Assembly: GCF_028618695.1 (NCBI RefSeq)
Contig: NZ_JAQIVI010000132.1
Location: forward strand, 123,610-187,609
Source: Natrinema soli
GTDB lineage: Archaea; Halobacteriota; Halobacteria; Halobacteriales; Natrialbaceae
DNA length: 64,000 nt
Direction: 5' to 3'
The notes under the pieces are model-generated. The model was not told where the DNA came from, made no database searches, and was given only the letters and a program-made list of their open reading frames with translations. Both the position numbers and the translations under genes were made by a program. Positions 17,660 through 26,099 of this stretch are shown piece after piece. Numbering within the stretch: position 1 is the stretch's first letter; each line of letters opens with the position of its first letter.

Positions 17660-18168
17660 CTCCCGCCACTGTTTTTGAGTTCCTCGCGGAACGGTTCTTG
17701 CTCGTCGGACTCAGACTCGGCGACTGTCCGGCGTGGTTTTTGATAGCGCAATCCCGCTTCTTTGAGCAGTCGCCTGCAACTCGGGATCGAGTACTCGACA
17801 TCGTACGTCTCCTCGAGATACTGCTGAACGAGTGCCGGCGTCCACGCCGGTGCGTCAACCCCAACTTCCCGAGGAGATTCGTGGACGGTTTCTTCGAATT
17901 CTTGTTGTTCGTTTTCTGGGAGTTTTCGTTTCCTCCCAGGTCGGTGAGCGTCAGTAACTGCCTGCTCAAGCGACTCGTCGGTGTCGAGTCGTTTGAGCCA
18001 ACTATAGATCGTTCGTCGCTGAACGTCGTACCACTCGGCTAGTTCAGTCTGCGTAACGCCGTTTTTGTACGCTATCACTGCGAAGAGACGTTGTGTCGGC
18101 TTCTTCCCCTCCACGTTATCGAGGGCATCCTGTAATTCCTCGACAGAGATCTCGTCGAGATGATCCAT
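17644..18168 (-). CDS. IS630 transposase, DNA-binding half
   Basis: 174 residues from the ATG at 18168 (MDHLDEISVEELQDALDNVE); upstream in-frame sequence is outside the gene. It has a helix-turn-helix of the IS630 type (VTQTELAEWYDVQRRTIYSW), then the winged second region (WTPALVQQYLEETYDVEYS). The frame runs out shortly after the A5 slippery run. Works together with the catalytic half. Confidence 0.85.
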   Translation of the reverse strand: MDHLDEISVEELQDALDNVEGKKPTQRLFAVIAYKNGVTQTELAEWYDVQRRTIYSWLKRLDTDESLEQAVTDAHRPGRKRKLPENEQQEFEETVHESPREVGVDAPAWTPALVQQYLEETYDVEYSIPSCRRLLKEAGLRYQKPRRTVAESESDEQEPFREELKNSGGRWVPQ

Positions 18169-18279
18169 TGTGTTCAGCAACCCCTTCTGAGTAGAAAGTT
18201 CTAATGGGTACAGCCCTCTTGCTCGATCACACTTCGGCCGATCCCCGGCCAAAGAGACGCTTCTCGAGAAGATGGCGGC

Positions 18280-18623
18280 ATGAGCGAGTTCAACTACTCG
18301 CCGATCGGCTTCGACGCCGACGCGCCGCCGTGCACCGAGTGTTGGTCCCACTGGACCGAGTATCACGGTAGCTACGACTGTCACTGCGAGTGCTGTGGTC
18401 GCGTGTTCAAGAGTCGAGAACAACAGCACGCGGAGTTTGACGACCAATTGGAGAGTACAGCACGAGCACCGAATCCGCCCCGTTCGAGTACGTCACGCCG
18501 TCGGACCTCGCGTCATCGCACGCCAACCAGCGCCGGGACGCCGTCTCACACGCCCGAATCGAGAACCCCAACGCACCGGCCGAACTGGCGATCTTCGACG
18601 TGAGCAGCGAACCGGCTGAGTAG
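18280..18623 (+). pseudogene. Frameshifted small zinc-finger protein gene
   Basis: The first part starts at ATG 18280 and encodes a cysteine-rich segment: CTECWSHWTEYHGSYDCHCE followed by CCGRVFKSREQQHAEFDDQLE. Around 18455 the coding signal moves to another frame, which continues as YSTSTESAPFEYVTPSDLAS and ends EPAE at the stop 18621-18623. Either the gene is broken by one indel or there is a sequencing error. The C-x2-C...C-x-C-x2-C spacing suggests zinc binding; the function is unknown. Confidence 0.55.
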
Positions 18624-18696
18624 GCGTGGGTTGCGGCGAGTGGCGAGTCGTTCGTGGATCTAGCAGACACTTGGTCGCCCGGACTTTTTCCCGACC

Positions 18697-18915
18697 TCAT
18701 TCGTATAGATAGGCGAGTAGGTAGATGACCACCACTCCCGCAGCCAGGACTAGCGCCCCCTCAAGGGGGTACACGACCGGCCCCTTCTCGTAGTAGGATC
18801 TGATAATGATGTGCGCGATCCCCAGGCCGCCGAGAACGAACAACACCGCCAGCGTCAGTTGAACCGCGGTGATGACGTCGTCTTTCAGCGGCGGTTGGGG
18901 CTGTTCCGCGGACAT
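18697..18915 (-). CDS. Small two-helix membrane protein, unknown function
   Basis: 72 residues from the ATG at 18915. Two hydrophobic helices are evident: AVQLTLAVLFVLGGLGIAHI and ALVLAAGVVVIYLLAYLY, with a short polar loop (RSYYEKGPVVYPLEG). No enzyme motif. A damaged paralogue of its second half lies just upstream at 19190-19303. A promoter-like TATATAAG is seen upstream around 18937-18944. Confidence 0.6.
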   Translation of the reverse strand: MSAEQPQPPLKDDVITAVQLTLAVLFVLGGLGIAHIIIRSYYEKGPVVYPLEGALVLAAGVVVIYLLAYLYE

Positions 18916-19189
18916 GCTAGTCACTCACACGGACACTATATAAGAACCGTCGACTGTTTGTACCGTTTACGGACCGTCACCTGCGTCTCCGTCGAGTTTC
19001 TTTTTCACACCGACTCGTTGATTCGCCTCGAGCACACGGCCGTCGCGCAGAACGATCTCCCGGACGGATTCGGCGTCTACCCGCGCGAGGTCGAAAACGG
19101 ATCGTTCAACAGCGGCTGGTCGCCAAAGAAGGATCGTTCGTGGCTCTGGCCGACGTGCGATAGCGACGCTCTTTCTCGCGACGCCTCTC

Positions 19190-19303
19190 TCACACGTATA
19201 GGTGGGCAATCAACCAGATCGCCACGGTCTCCTCGGCGAGGAGCAACAGCATTCCGTGGTAGCGGTAGAGAGCTTTGAGGTAGGAGTACGAACGGATCAC
19301 CAT
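19190..19303 (-). pseudogene. Truncated paralogue of the neighbouring small membrane protein
   Basis: A 37-codon minus-strand frame: MVIRSYSYLKALYRYHGMLL, then LLAEETVAIWLIAHLYV. Aligned without gaps to the last 37 residues of the 18697-18915 protein (IIIRSYYEKG...YLLAYLYE) it shares IRSY, the central Leu/Ala run and the LY ending. It looks like a duplicated C-terminal half. Whether it is expressed as a micro-protein is unknown. Confidence 0.4.
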
Positions 19304-19708
19304 GTGTGCCACCCGACAAAAACCATCGTATCGAAGGGGTGGGGTGACGGCAGGGGGGTGCAGGACAACACGCAGGGGATACGTGTCATTCAGTGTTGGG
19401 GCCCTGCCGTATTACTATCCAATGTCTCTATCGGTAATAAAACCTCTCCCTAACGAGTTAGGTGTAGGTAGAACGGGGATTCCTCGACTCGGCGATAGCA
19501 CTGAAAAGCTCTGTCGGGAAGTGGTGACCGAGGTAGCGTAAGTCCTCCTCTGCAGGGGCGAATGAACAGACAGGTGTTGTCGACACGACCACCCCCTGCA
19601 GATCGTCCATATTACTGTGCCCAGTAATCCCTCAGGTGAGCGTCGCGCTCGAGGGGTGGGTGACGACGGGAGAGCTAGGTTCCTCGAGCGAGAGTAGTAC
19701 TTCACACA
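19304..19708. repeat. Non-coding stretch with two long-range inverted repeats
   Basis: No gene seen. ACGGCAGGG (19347-19355) is the inverse complement of CCCTGCCGT (19402-19410). CTGCAGGGG (19550-19558) is that of CCCCTGCAG (19593-19601), with the palindrome TGTCGACA inside the second loop. These could be structured RNA, terminator or replication elements. Confidence 0.4.
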
Positions 19709-19894
19709 TCAACCGCTTGCTGTCTGCTCCTCGTATCCATCAAACACCATCTCCGCATCAAGGACATAGAGTCCAGGATCGTCACACTCACAACCAGTAT
19801 TGGTACTGATTGAAACGCCCTCCTCGTCAGGCATTTCCGTGAGTACAGATCGTGCTGCATTCATCACGTACCACCGCCTTCCCTGGCTCATCAT
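19709..19894 (-). CDS. Possible small acidic protein, unknown
   Basis: 61 residues, acidic, ending in TNTGCECDDPGLYVLDAEMV then FDGYEEQTASG. Composition and periodicity look like a real haloarchaeal protein, but I see no family or clear promoter. An internal Met (19864) is an alternative start. Confidence 0.4.
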   Translation of the reverse strand: MMSQGRRWYVMNAARSVLTEMPDEEGVSISTNTGCECDDPGLYVLDAEMVFDGYEEQTASG

Positions 19895-20777
19895 GTATCA
19901 TAGTTGGTGGCCGTCGTTGATCAGATTTGGTTCGGGCCGCTGTCCCTGCTGGGACAGCCCAACTCAACGTGATGTCGTTCAGAAAATGGCTCCGAGTGGG
20001 TAGGGGTGTGATTGAACGTGATCGGAGCCCGATGCCTTTGATCCCCTCTCGGGGCATCCGATTCTAGTGCGTTAAGGGGTATTGAACGTGGGGATAGTGT
20101 CTCCGAATTATGTATCACTTCAGCAGAATTGGTGCGACTATCCGGCGTTTTTTGGATACTTTGATCTCTAGCAACGGATTATGGGAAGCGGTAAAATCGA
20201 ACCTGCGATTTGGGAGTGTCCCCTAATCTTGACTTCAGTCACCCGATGACCCTCATCTGGGAACTTTGAGCCCTTTGGAAGAAGGCGGGGCCGGGATTGA
20301 TATGAGCACCGATGAAAGCGTACACGCGAGACGATCACGGTGCAGTGTAGGTTTTGGGGAGTGGGTTGTCGGTCACCCTGTCGGAGTTATGTGTGATTCC
20401 GTGGCGCGAATGGGGATGACTCTAATTCAGCCTGGTGTGTCCGAGGGACAGGTTCAGTATAGGCCCGGATATCAGGAGTATATTCGTATATCAGTATCTG
20501 ACCCTATGAGCGGCCCCATGGGTCCAGATTACATTCAATCCCTCCACTCTTTGCATGGAGTATATAATTATATTTACCGAATCTACCAGAATGAAGAGAT
20601 GTTTTCGACGGTTGCATAGGTTCACTGCATATCTCGAATCCGATGTATGTAGAGTTGCGTCCGGTGTCTCGGCTAACCAATATCCTTGAGTAAGAAAAAC
20701 ACGAACAAAATACGGCAATGTACTGAGACCACAAAATATTCAACAGATTGCCCAATTGGTATCATAGGTGCGCTATA
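19895..20777. other. Gene-poor, AT-richer region
   Basis: About 880 bp with no convincing gene; the 117-codon plus-strand frame at 20266-20619 has neither acidic composition nor a domain. The base composition is clearly more AT-rich than the flanking operons, suggesting foreign or relaxed DNA. Confidence 0.5.
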
Positions 20778-21110
20778 ATGTTAGGATTATCCAACAGAGG
20801 CGCGACCGGCGAAAGTGAGACAACCGAAGTCATCGATGCTGGAGAGCTAACGTTCGATGAAGCTGGACTCGAGACACCAGCTGAGTTCATCGGATACGAA
20901 GGAAGTCTCGTTGTGAAACTGCCGTCATACCTCAAACTGGTAACCGATATTGGGGGGATCGATGAAAACACAAGACTCGCGAATACTTTCCCAGATACTC
21001 CCGACTTCGTGACGCGGCAGTATTGTCCAACCGGATACGTTCAGATCTATCCGGAAGGCGAACAACCACGTCAATACCGTGTTCTCGATAAGCGAAACGG
21101 GGATGAGTGA
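20778..21110 (+). CDS. Hypothetical acidic protein
   Basis: 110 residues from ATG 20778 (MLGLSNRGATGESETTEV); a TTG start 30 bp earlier is possible. The composition is acidic and regular, with AGELTFDEAGLETPAEFIGY and PTGYVQIYPEGEQPRQYRVL, without a family I know. It stands alone in a gene-poor stretch. Confidence 0.6.
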   Translation: MLGLSNRGATGESETTEVIDAGELTFDEAGLETPAEFIGYEGSLVVKLPSYLKLVTDIGGIDENTRLANTFPDTPDFVTRQYCPTGYVQIYPEGEQPRQYRVLDKRNGDE

Positions 21111-21931
21111 TACGATTGCATGACTCCGATTCAATCGGATGGGTTATGGGTTTCTCACGAGGGATTCGGCCCGTTCGTTCTTTAAGTGGCTCTCGCCACA
21201 AGGTAGAGATATAGCAGGGGAGTCGTTCTGCCCCGTATCCTCACGCTCGAGAGAGTCAGCTACGCCTATAGCGGGTGAAAATTCACTATAACTCCCGATT
21301 GTTCGGACCACGGGAGTCCATCGGGAGTGCCGTAGGCTCGGAGTTCCGCATGAGCTTCCGTTGTTTCTTGCTGATCCGTCGGTCAGCCGTGGAAGCCGGG
21401 TTCACCTTTTGGACTCTGTGAGTCTCCCCGCCGATCTCCCTTTTTCCTCAATTACCCAGCCACGCTCGAATACGTCACACGCAGCGCCGACCCATACGAG
21501 GTGATACGTTGATAGGCGGCCTACCTTCTTGCATATCTCGTCCTCGCGGCACCGAACAGGAATATTCCGTATTGTGTTCGGTCCAATCGATTGAGCGAAA
21601 GATATTGTATAGGAGTAGTATACATAGTGGAGGAACGTTAATTGGTATTCGACGTGTCCATGAGCTACCTTATTTCGGACACGTTGGCCAGAGATAGACG
21701 ACCAAGTCGGTCGTCAGCAGGAACTCGCCGAGGCCACGAGCGACACCGGAACATCCTCCCAACAGTGCCGTGTAACCACGCGCTCACGAGAGGACGAGAC
21801 GACCGACTCTTCTAGACCGACGTCTAACCGACTGATTGTCACTTGAAACGAGGGACGACTCCAAAACCGAATAGCCCCACGCCCGGCGAGAGCGTCTGGC
21901 AACGACTGACGCCGGACGGGATGATCGTAAT

Positions 21932-22267
21932 TGTCGCGCGTGGCCCACGCGACAGTCGGGCCTATCACGACCTCCTATAAGTACTTCATGGCCCGATACT
22001 TGGGTTCTTGAAAACGCCCACCGATAGATGACTGGGGGTCCGGCGGGCGTGTCGCGACGGGATGAGACGCGACAGGTAAATGGAGGGTCTCCATCCTGTT
22101 GAGGCCAACGCCAAAAGCAATTGGTGGGTGGTCGGTAAGGAAACTTACTCAGCGGGAGGTCCGACGGCGGGAGGGGGGATCCCACCGCGGACAGGGCTGA
22201 GAAGTTGGGACGAGTGATGGTAGGTGGGAGCCTATTGAGTCCATGTCGCGCGTGGGTGTACGCGACA
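21932..22267. repeat. Three copies of an inverted-repeat site TGTCGCG-N9/11-CGCGACA
   Basis: TGTCGCG and its complement CGCGACA occur as pairs at 21932-21938/21948-21954 (9-nt spacer), 22050-22056/22068-22074 (11-nt) and 22244-22250/22261-22267 (10-nt). The third extends to 9-bp arms (CATGTCGCG). Centres are roughly 119 and 194 bp apart. The same arm used three times within 340 bp argues for a protein-binding or iteron-like array. Confidence 0.6.
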
Positions 22268-22304
22268 TGAGATATGTTCTCCCGGACCCATATCAACCTC
22301 ACTC

Positions 22305-22327
22305 CGATTCCAAGTTACTTGGAATCG
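22305..22327. repeat. Perfect 11-bp inverted repeat
   Basis: CGATTCCAAGT, one central T, then ACTTGGAATCG. A 23-bp palindrome with a single-base centre suits a dimeric repressor or a cruciform. It lies about 40 bp from the last TGTCGCG repeat. Confidence 0.6.
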
Positions 22328-22520
22328 GCGCTAGTCACCATACTGGCTATACATCGCTAGTCGAAAGACAGCGCCCGCCGTCGCGTCCGCCGGGTGCGGC
22401 AGGTCTGACAACGTTGATCGGTCGACGTTCTGCCTACCTTGCGTGACCGTCACGGCGACGGCCGCTTTCTAGACTGAACGGTGACGTGCCACACGAGAGA
22501 ACGCCTGCTCAAGATCAGAA

Positions 22521-22922
22521 TTACAACGAATCAGTAGTCGGTTCAGCAGTCATATAGAGATATCCCGCGGCGAGTACGACAACGGCTTCGGTAGCCTTAG
22601 AAACAATCGCCATCGTGTTCAGCGGGCCGTTCATGACGAAGTATGCGATGATTTGAGCGAGGGCAAACAGAGCGGCAAGAAGATAGAATTCACGTCGCCA
22701 AAATCGACTCGCATAGACGACAATGCCGCCGACGAACCCGAGGCCTGCGAGGACGAATAAAATGGCTTGTATCGTATCGAATTCGATGACAACTGGCGTG
22801 AGCCAGAAGTGGACCGCTGCCGATACAAGTGCTGCGCCAATCATTATATAGGGGACAATCCCAGTGGGTATCCCTGTGATCAGTGGAGGCTCGGTAGTGG
22901 TATTGGACGTGGTACTTGACAT
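22521..22922 (-). CDS. Four-helix integral membrane protein, unknown function
   Basis: 133 residues from the ATG at 22922. A polar Ser/Thr-rich N-terminus is followed by four hydrophobic helices: IVPYIMIGAALVSAAVHFWL, IQAILFVLAGLGFVGGIVVY, FYLLAALFALAQIIAYFVM and VSKATEAVVVLAAGYLYM. The layout resembles small haloarchaeal membrane proteins of unknown role. It has a TATA-like GCTATATG about 27 bp upstream. Confidence 0.7.
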   Translation of the reverse strand: MSSTTSNTTTEPPLITGIPTGIVPYIMIGAALVSAAVHFWLTPVVIEFDTIQAILFVLAGLGFVGGIVVYASRFWRREFYLLAALFALAQIIAYFVMNGPLNTMAIVSKATEAVVVLAAGYLYMTAEPTTDSL

Positions 22923-23172
22923 CAAGCGTATAGTTCCTTGCTTGCCCCATATAGCTTTCCTTCATTGGATATTTCCATTATTAATAACCGAATTTTGGGG
23001 GTGCCTCTCCAAATCGAGTTGAAGACGCTATGAGTTTCTATTTCAGGGAATGTCCGCAGTTATCCGCAATTTCGAGGTACTCACTCTCGTTGGTGCGCGC
23101 GATCGACCTAACGGCTTGAAGCGTCAAAACGCGAAGGAAATACTCTCAAATCACCGCTTGTTCAACCCGGTT

Positions 23173-23335
23173 CCGCTACGCTACAGAAGAGCGTGTCGTG
23201 TTGCTCGGATTCCCGTTCTTCGACGTACCGCTCGTGCCGGGGCTGAAACAACTCGCACTGAATGCTGGTGTCGGGACCGGCGCGACCCTCCTCTCGAGTC
23301 ACTTTTCGAACCCCGACGCGGAGGGTTTGGTGTGA
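23173..23335 (+). pseudogene. C-terminal fragment of an unknown protein
   Basis: The frame reads RVVLLGFPFFDVPLVPGLKQ, LALNAGVGTGATLLSSHFSN, PDAEGLV and stop. It is clearly protein-like but has no start, and upstream codons degenerate into a stop. Its TGA overlaps the GTG of the next small frame. Confidence 0.4.
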
Positions 23336-23454
23336 GCGACGATGACGCCGAGTTCCGATCGGTCTACATCGGGACGACGGAACACGAATCCAGCGGTGGG
23401 CGTTCCTACACGCCCGAACGAATGCTCGAGTCCACCCCCGAACGCGACGAGTAA
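23332..23454 (+). CDS. Possible 40-residue acidic protein
   Basis: GTG start overlapping the upstream stop (GTGA). The frame encodes MSDDDAEFRSVYIGTTEHES followed by SGGRSYTPERMLESTPERDE. Composition is strongly haloarchaeal. It may be a genuine small downstream gene of a now-decayed operon. No known family. Confidence 0.35.
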   Translation: MSDDDAEFRSVYIGTTEHESSGGRSYTPERMLESTPERDE

Positions 23455-23670
23455 TCGCCTGTCCGTCTCACCAACTGATTCACGCCCAAAGCGATATCCC
23501 ACGGGATATGGAGACCCCATACGGCCGGTTGTGGCGGCCGGTCGAAAAGGGACACCAGAGAATCTCGGTACTCGCGTCTGTCCCCTTTTGCTGATGGACC
23601 CATAGCCCTCAAGTCTCGACTCTCTCCTCTGCTCGACACGCAATCCCGAATCCAACGGTTCCGCGGTCGC

Positions 23671-23949
23671 TTGCCGCCCGATCGTGACGATTGGCAGGTC
23701 TCGTCCGTGTCCCGTCGAACGACCAACCACGACGGATCCGCCGTCTGTGCCGTGACCGGCGAGATCGTCTCGCTGTCTGAACTCCATTTCTACGTACCGT
23801 TGCGACGGGAGAGCGAGTATCGCTTTCAGCCCGCCGAGTACGATTACCTGGTCGTCGCGGATGGAACACTCGGCGAGCTGGACAAGTGCTTGAATCGAAG
23901 GAATAACGGTAGTCGGTTCTACAATCTCTTTATTTACAATCGAGCGTAA
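23671..23949 (+). CDS. Hypothetical protein
   Basis: 92 residues. The central block CAVTGEIVSLSELHFYVPLR then YDYLVVADGTLGELDKCLNR looks like a folded small protein; the first ~25 residues look random, so the gene may be truncated at its 5' end or start further in. No family recognised. Confidence 0.4.
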   Translation: MPPDRDDWQVSSVSRRTTNHDGSAVCAVTGEIVSLSELHFYVPLRRESEYRFQPAEYDYLVVADGTLGELDKCLNRRNNGSRFYNLFIYNRA

Positions 23950-24088
23950 AGCGGACGCACCTGATTCGGTACCTACAGATGCGAACTGAACGAGGGTTGA
24001 CAGATGCAGCCAATGCTGGCGGCTTGAAATTCTTCCTACTAGACACCTAATCGAATCTCTTATACCCGTTAACCCAAATTGTTACATA

Positions 24089-24529
24089 ATGGGAAGCGGG
24101 TCATCAGAAGCGGTAATACTGCTGGTAGAAGATAACCCGGGCGATGTTCGCCTCATTAAAGAAGCCTTCTCAGATGGTAATATCGCAAACACGCTCCACA
24201 CCGTCACAGATGGCCAAGCAGCACTCGACTTCATCAATCAGCGTGGGGAATACGAGGACGCTCCCCGACCGGACATCGTATTACTCGACCTGAAACTTCC
24301 AGGAGTGGACGGTGAAGAAGTTCTACACGAAATCGAACACCACTCCGAACTGGATGGCACTCCGGTGATTGTCCTAACCGGAATGGATGAAGACCTGATT
24401 GAATCCCGTGACCTCGATCATGATGCGGACGAAGATGCAATCCTCGAAAAACCGGTCGATCCCGGCGAGTTCGTCGAGGTAATTCGGTCGTTCGACCAGT
24501 TCCGGTTAGCAGTTATGCGAGAGGACTGA
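24089..24529 (+). CDS. CheY-like single-domain response regulator
   Basis: 146 residues with a complete receiver domain. The acidic pair E14/D15 (LLVEDNPGDVRLIKEAF), phospho-acceptor D67 (IVLLDLKLPG), conserved Thr (PVIVLTGMDE) and Lys (ILEKPVDPGEF) are all visible. No output domain follows, as in the Rcp1-like regulators common in haloarchaea that pair with orphan histidine kinases. No kinase gene is nearby. TTATAC at 24060-24065 is a suitable TATA box. Confidence 0.92.
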   Translation: MGSGSSEAVILLVEDNPGDVRLIKEAFSDGNIANTLHTVTDGQAALDFINQRGEYEDAPRPDIVLLDLKLPGVDGEEVLHEIEHHSELDGTPVIVLTGMDEDLIESRDLDHDADEDAILEKPVDPGEFVEVIRSFDQFRLAVMRED

Positions 24530-24713
24530 CGGGGAGGGCTTTTGCTCTATGCCTGGAGCTCGTCGTTGTTCTCACTAATTACGAACGGGGTACGATCCGG
24601 GAAGTACGATCATCACGGTATGAGACTGATTCTATGATGCCCTCTAGTCTGGCAATTCTCTGTCTCTCCCACTTTGATCTCTTCGGTGGCGTGCGAATAG
24701 TGCGCTGACACCT

Positions 24714-25283
24714 TCACTGGTGGTTCTCTTTTCGCCAAAGAAACGCGATGCCAGGCGAGCCATCAATTATCCAGAGCAAGAATACCAGTAGGTACGGTAC
24801 CGTGTAAATAGCGAGAAAGACAAAATGTTCGGTAGTCAACATCTCGTTGAAGAATGTACTGAAGATTCTCTCGACTTGCCCAAACAATGATGGGTCGCCT
24901 CGGTACGGCGGAAGCGTAACGATTGGCCAGAGAAGCCGATCGCCCGGTGAAACACCACGTTTTGGAACGGCGAGCATCGCATCACCAAGAAGATGCGACC
25001 AGTACCCCAGGACAAATGCGATACCGATATCCCGGTTTCTGTAAGCTGTTACACCGAGAATAAGCAACCCAACGGGGACAGCAACGAGTATGGAGTGGGC
25101 GACCGAATAACCTTGTGGAAAGAGATGGAGTCCCCATGAGAGCGTTTTATCGACGACATCCGGCAACTGAGTGCCGACCACTATTGCGAGAACGACTCCA
25201 AATCCGGCTGGCGGCTTACGTGTCACAAAACGATGGCCAAGTGAATACAGAACATAGCCGAAGGCGAGATGCCCCCATGGCAT
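24714..25283 (-). CDS. YdjM/DUF457-type membrane-bound metal-dependent hydrolase
   Basis: 189-190 residues. It begins MPWGHLAFGYVLYSLGHRF (His in first helix), then VGTQLPDVVDKTLSW, and YSVAHSILVAVPVGLL. LGYWSHLLGDAM follows. The conserved His/Asp pattern of the LexA-binding/YdjM membrane hydrolase family spans four to five hydrophobic helices. Substrate unknown. The downstream 180 bp towards the response regulator contain nothing recognisable. Confidence 0.8.
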   Translation of the reverse strand: MPWGHLAFGYVLYSLGHRFVTRKPPAGFGVVLAIVVGTQLPDVVDKTLSWGLHLFPQGYSVAHSILVAVPVGLLILGVTAYRNRDIGIAFVLGYWSHLLGDAMLAVPKRGVSPGDRLLWPIVTLPPYRGDPSLFGQVERIFSTFFNEMLTTEHFVFLAIYTVPYLLVFLLWIIDGSPGIAFLWRKENHQ

Positions 25284-25286
25284 CAT

Positions 25287-25644
25287 GATCGCATCACCAA
25301 TCGAAGAGCACGGTAACGCAGAAATCGAGTAGCGGTAGAGGTGACTGTAGAACCACTATCGTTTGATGGTCTCATCGGTAACGGGTAGTAACTCGAGCCA
25401 TAAAAGCACGTAATATCGCTATACACATTTGTTAGTTGTTCACTCTTGACCACTGATATATTCTGGCTGAGTAGGGACTGGCCCTCGAATCCGGAAATGT
25501 GCGTGACGACCACCCGCCGGCCTGACGCCGGTCGTCAGACAGACGATCGCAGCGATGGTCTCGAGCATCGAAGATGGACATGGCGAATGCCTCGATGCTT
25601 GACCCGGGGCGGTTCGCCTGACTAAACTCTGCGATAGAGAGGGT
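25287..25644. other. Intergenic region with possible coding debris
   Basis: A minus-strand segment (about 25440-25570) reads MLETIAAIVCLTTGVRPAGG, which could be a truncated gene or transposase end; nothing else supported. Confidence 0.3.
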
Positions 25645-26076
25645 CTATCGTTGCTCAGCATAGTTAATGGTGTCTTCCCACGCTTCCGTAGCATCGTCTG
25701 CCTCCGCAACGATCTCGTGGAGTGTCTCCAATTCGCCGTCAGCGAATGCATGTCGTTCATTTTCAGCAGATAGTACAACCATTCGATCGTCAGTTGGTTT
25801 CCCATCACTATCGGTAGGAACGTCGTCGACGGCAGTGGTAGCTACGTACTCTGTGAAGACATCAACGGTTCTGTCGCTGTGAACCATCACCCACACATCA
25901 CAGTATGGAAACACTATATATGCGCCGGGAAGTGCTGTCTCTTCATGGAAGAGATTATTGAGTGCCTCACTACTGATCGTTTTTTCGAGCGATGGGAGGT
26001 CCACAGGATCTGTGCCAAGCGCTTCTGCGACAGTGAACACTACTCGAGTTGACAAACTGGCATTGCCATGAGCCAT
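25645..26076 (-). CDS. HalOD1 output-domain protein with C-terminal extension
   Basis: 143 residues from ATG 26076. The N-terminal ~75 residues match HalOD1: VVFTVAEALGTDPVDLPSLE, then ISSEALNNLF and AYIVFPYCDVWVMVHSDRTV. The acidic C-terminal half (DDRMVVLSAENERHAFADGE) is a second small module of unknown role. TTAAATAA (26103-26110) lies about 30 bp before this start, which rules out the longer in-frame start at 26091. Paralogue of the protein at 5791. Confidence 0.8.
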   Translation of the reverse strand: MAHGNASLSTRVVFTVAEALGTDPVDLPSLEKTISSEALNNLFHEETALPGAYIVFPYCDVWVMVHSDRTVDVFTEYVATTAVDDVPTDSDGKPTDDRMVVLSAENERHAFADGELETLHEIVAEADDATEAWEDTINYAEQR

Positions 26077-26099
26077 CTTCTGACAATACACGACTCGAG

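Larger units (their letters stand above)
17162..18210 (-). mobile_element. IS630-family insertion sequence
   Basis: About 1.05 kb with two overlapping minus-strand reading frames encoding the two halves of an IS630/Tc1-mariner type transposase. Probable imperfect terminal repeats are TAGACGTTAGAA at 17162 and TTCTAATGGGTA ending at 18210 (9 of 12 positions match when inverted). Both ends carry the TA dinucleotide that this family targets. Exact termini need comparison with other copies. Confidence 0.65.
21111..22520. other. 1.4-kb region without a supported gene
   Basis: No frame has convincing protein character. The part 21930-22330 carries three related inverted repeats and one near-perfect palindrome (listed separately), which may be regulatory or replication sites. 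Confidence 0.5.

Noticed and set aside
20266..20619. A 117-codon plus-strand frame in the gene-poor region
   Set aside because: Not acidic, irregular composition, no promoter and no domain; probably chance in AT-richer DNA.
21932..22267. CRISPR-like array for the TGTCGCG repeats
   Set aside because: Only three short inverted, not direct, repeats with unequal spacing (about 119 and 194 bp), unlike CRISPR repeats and spacers.
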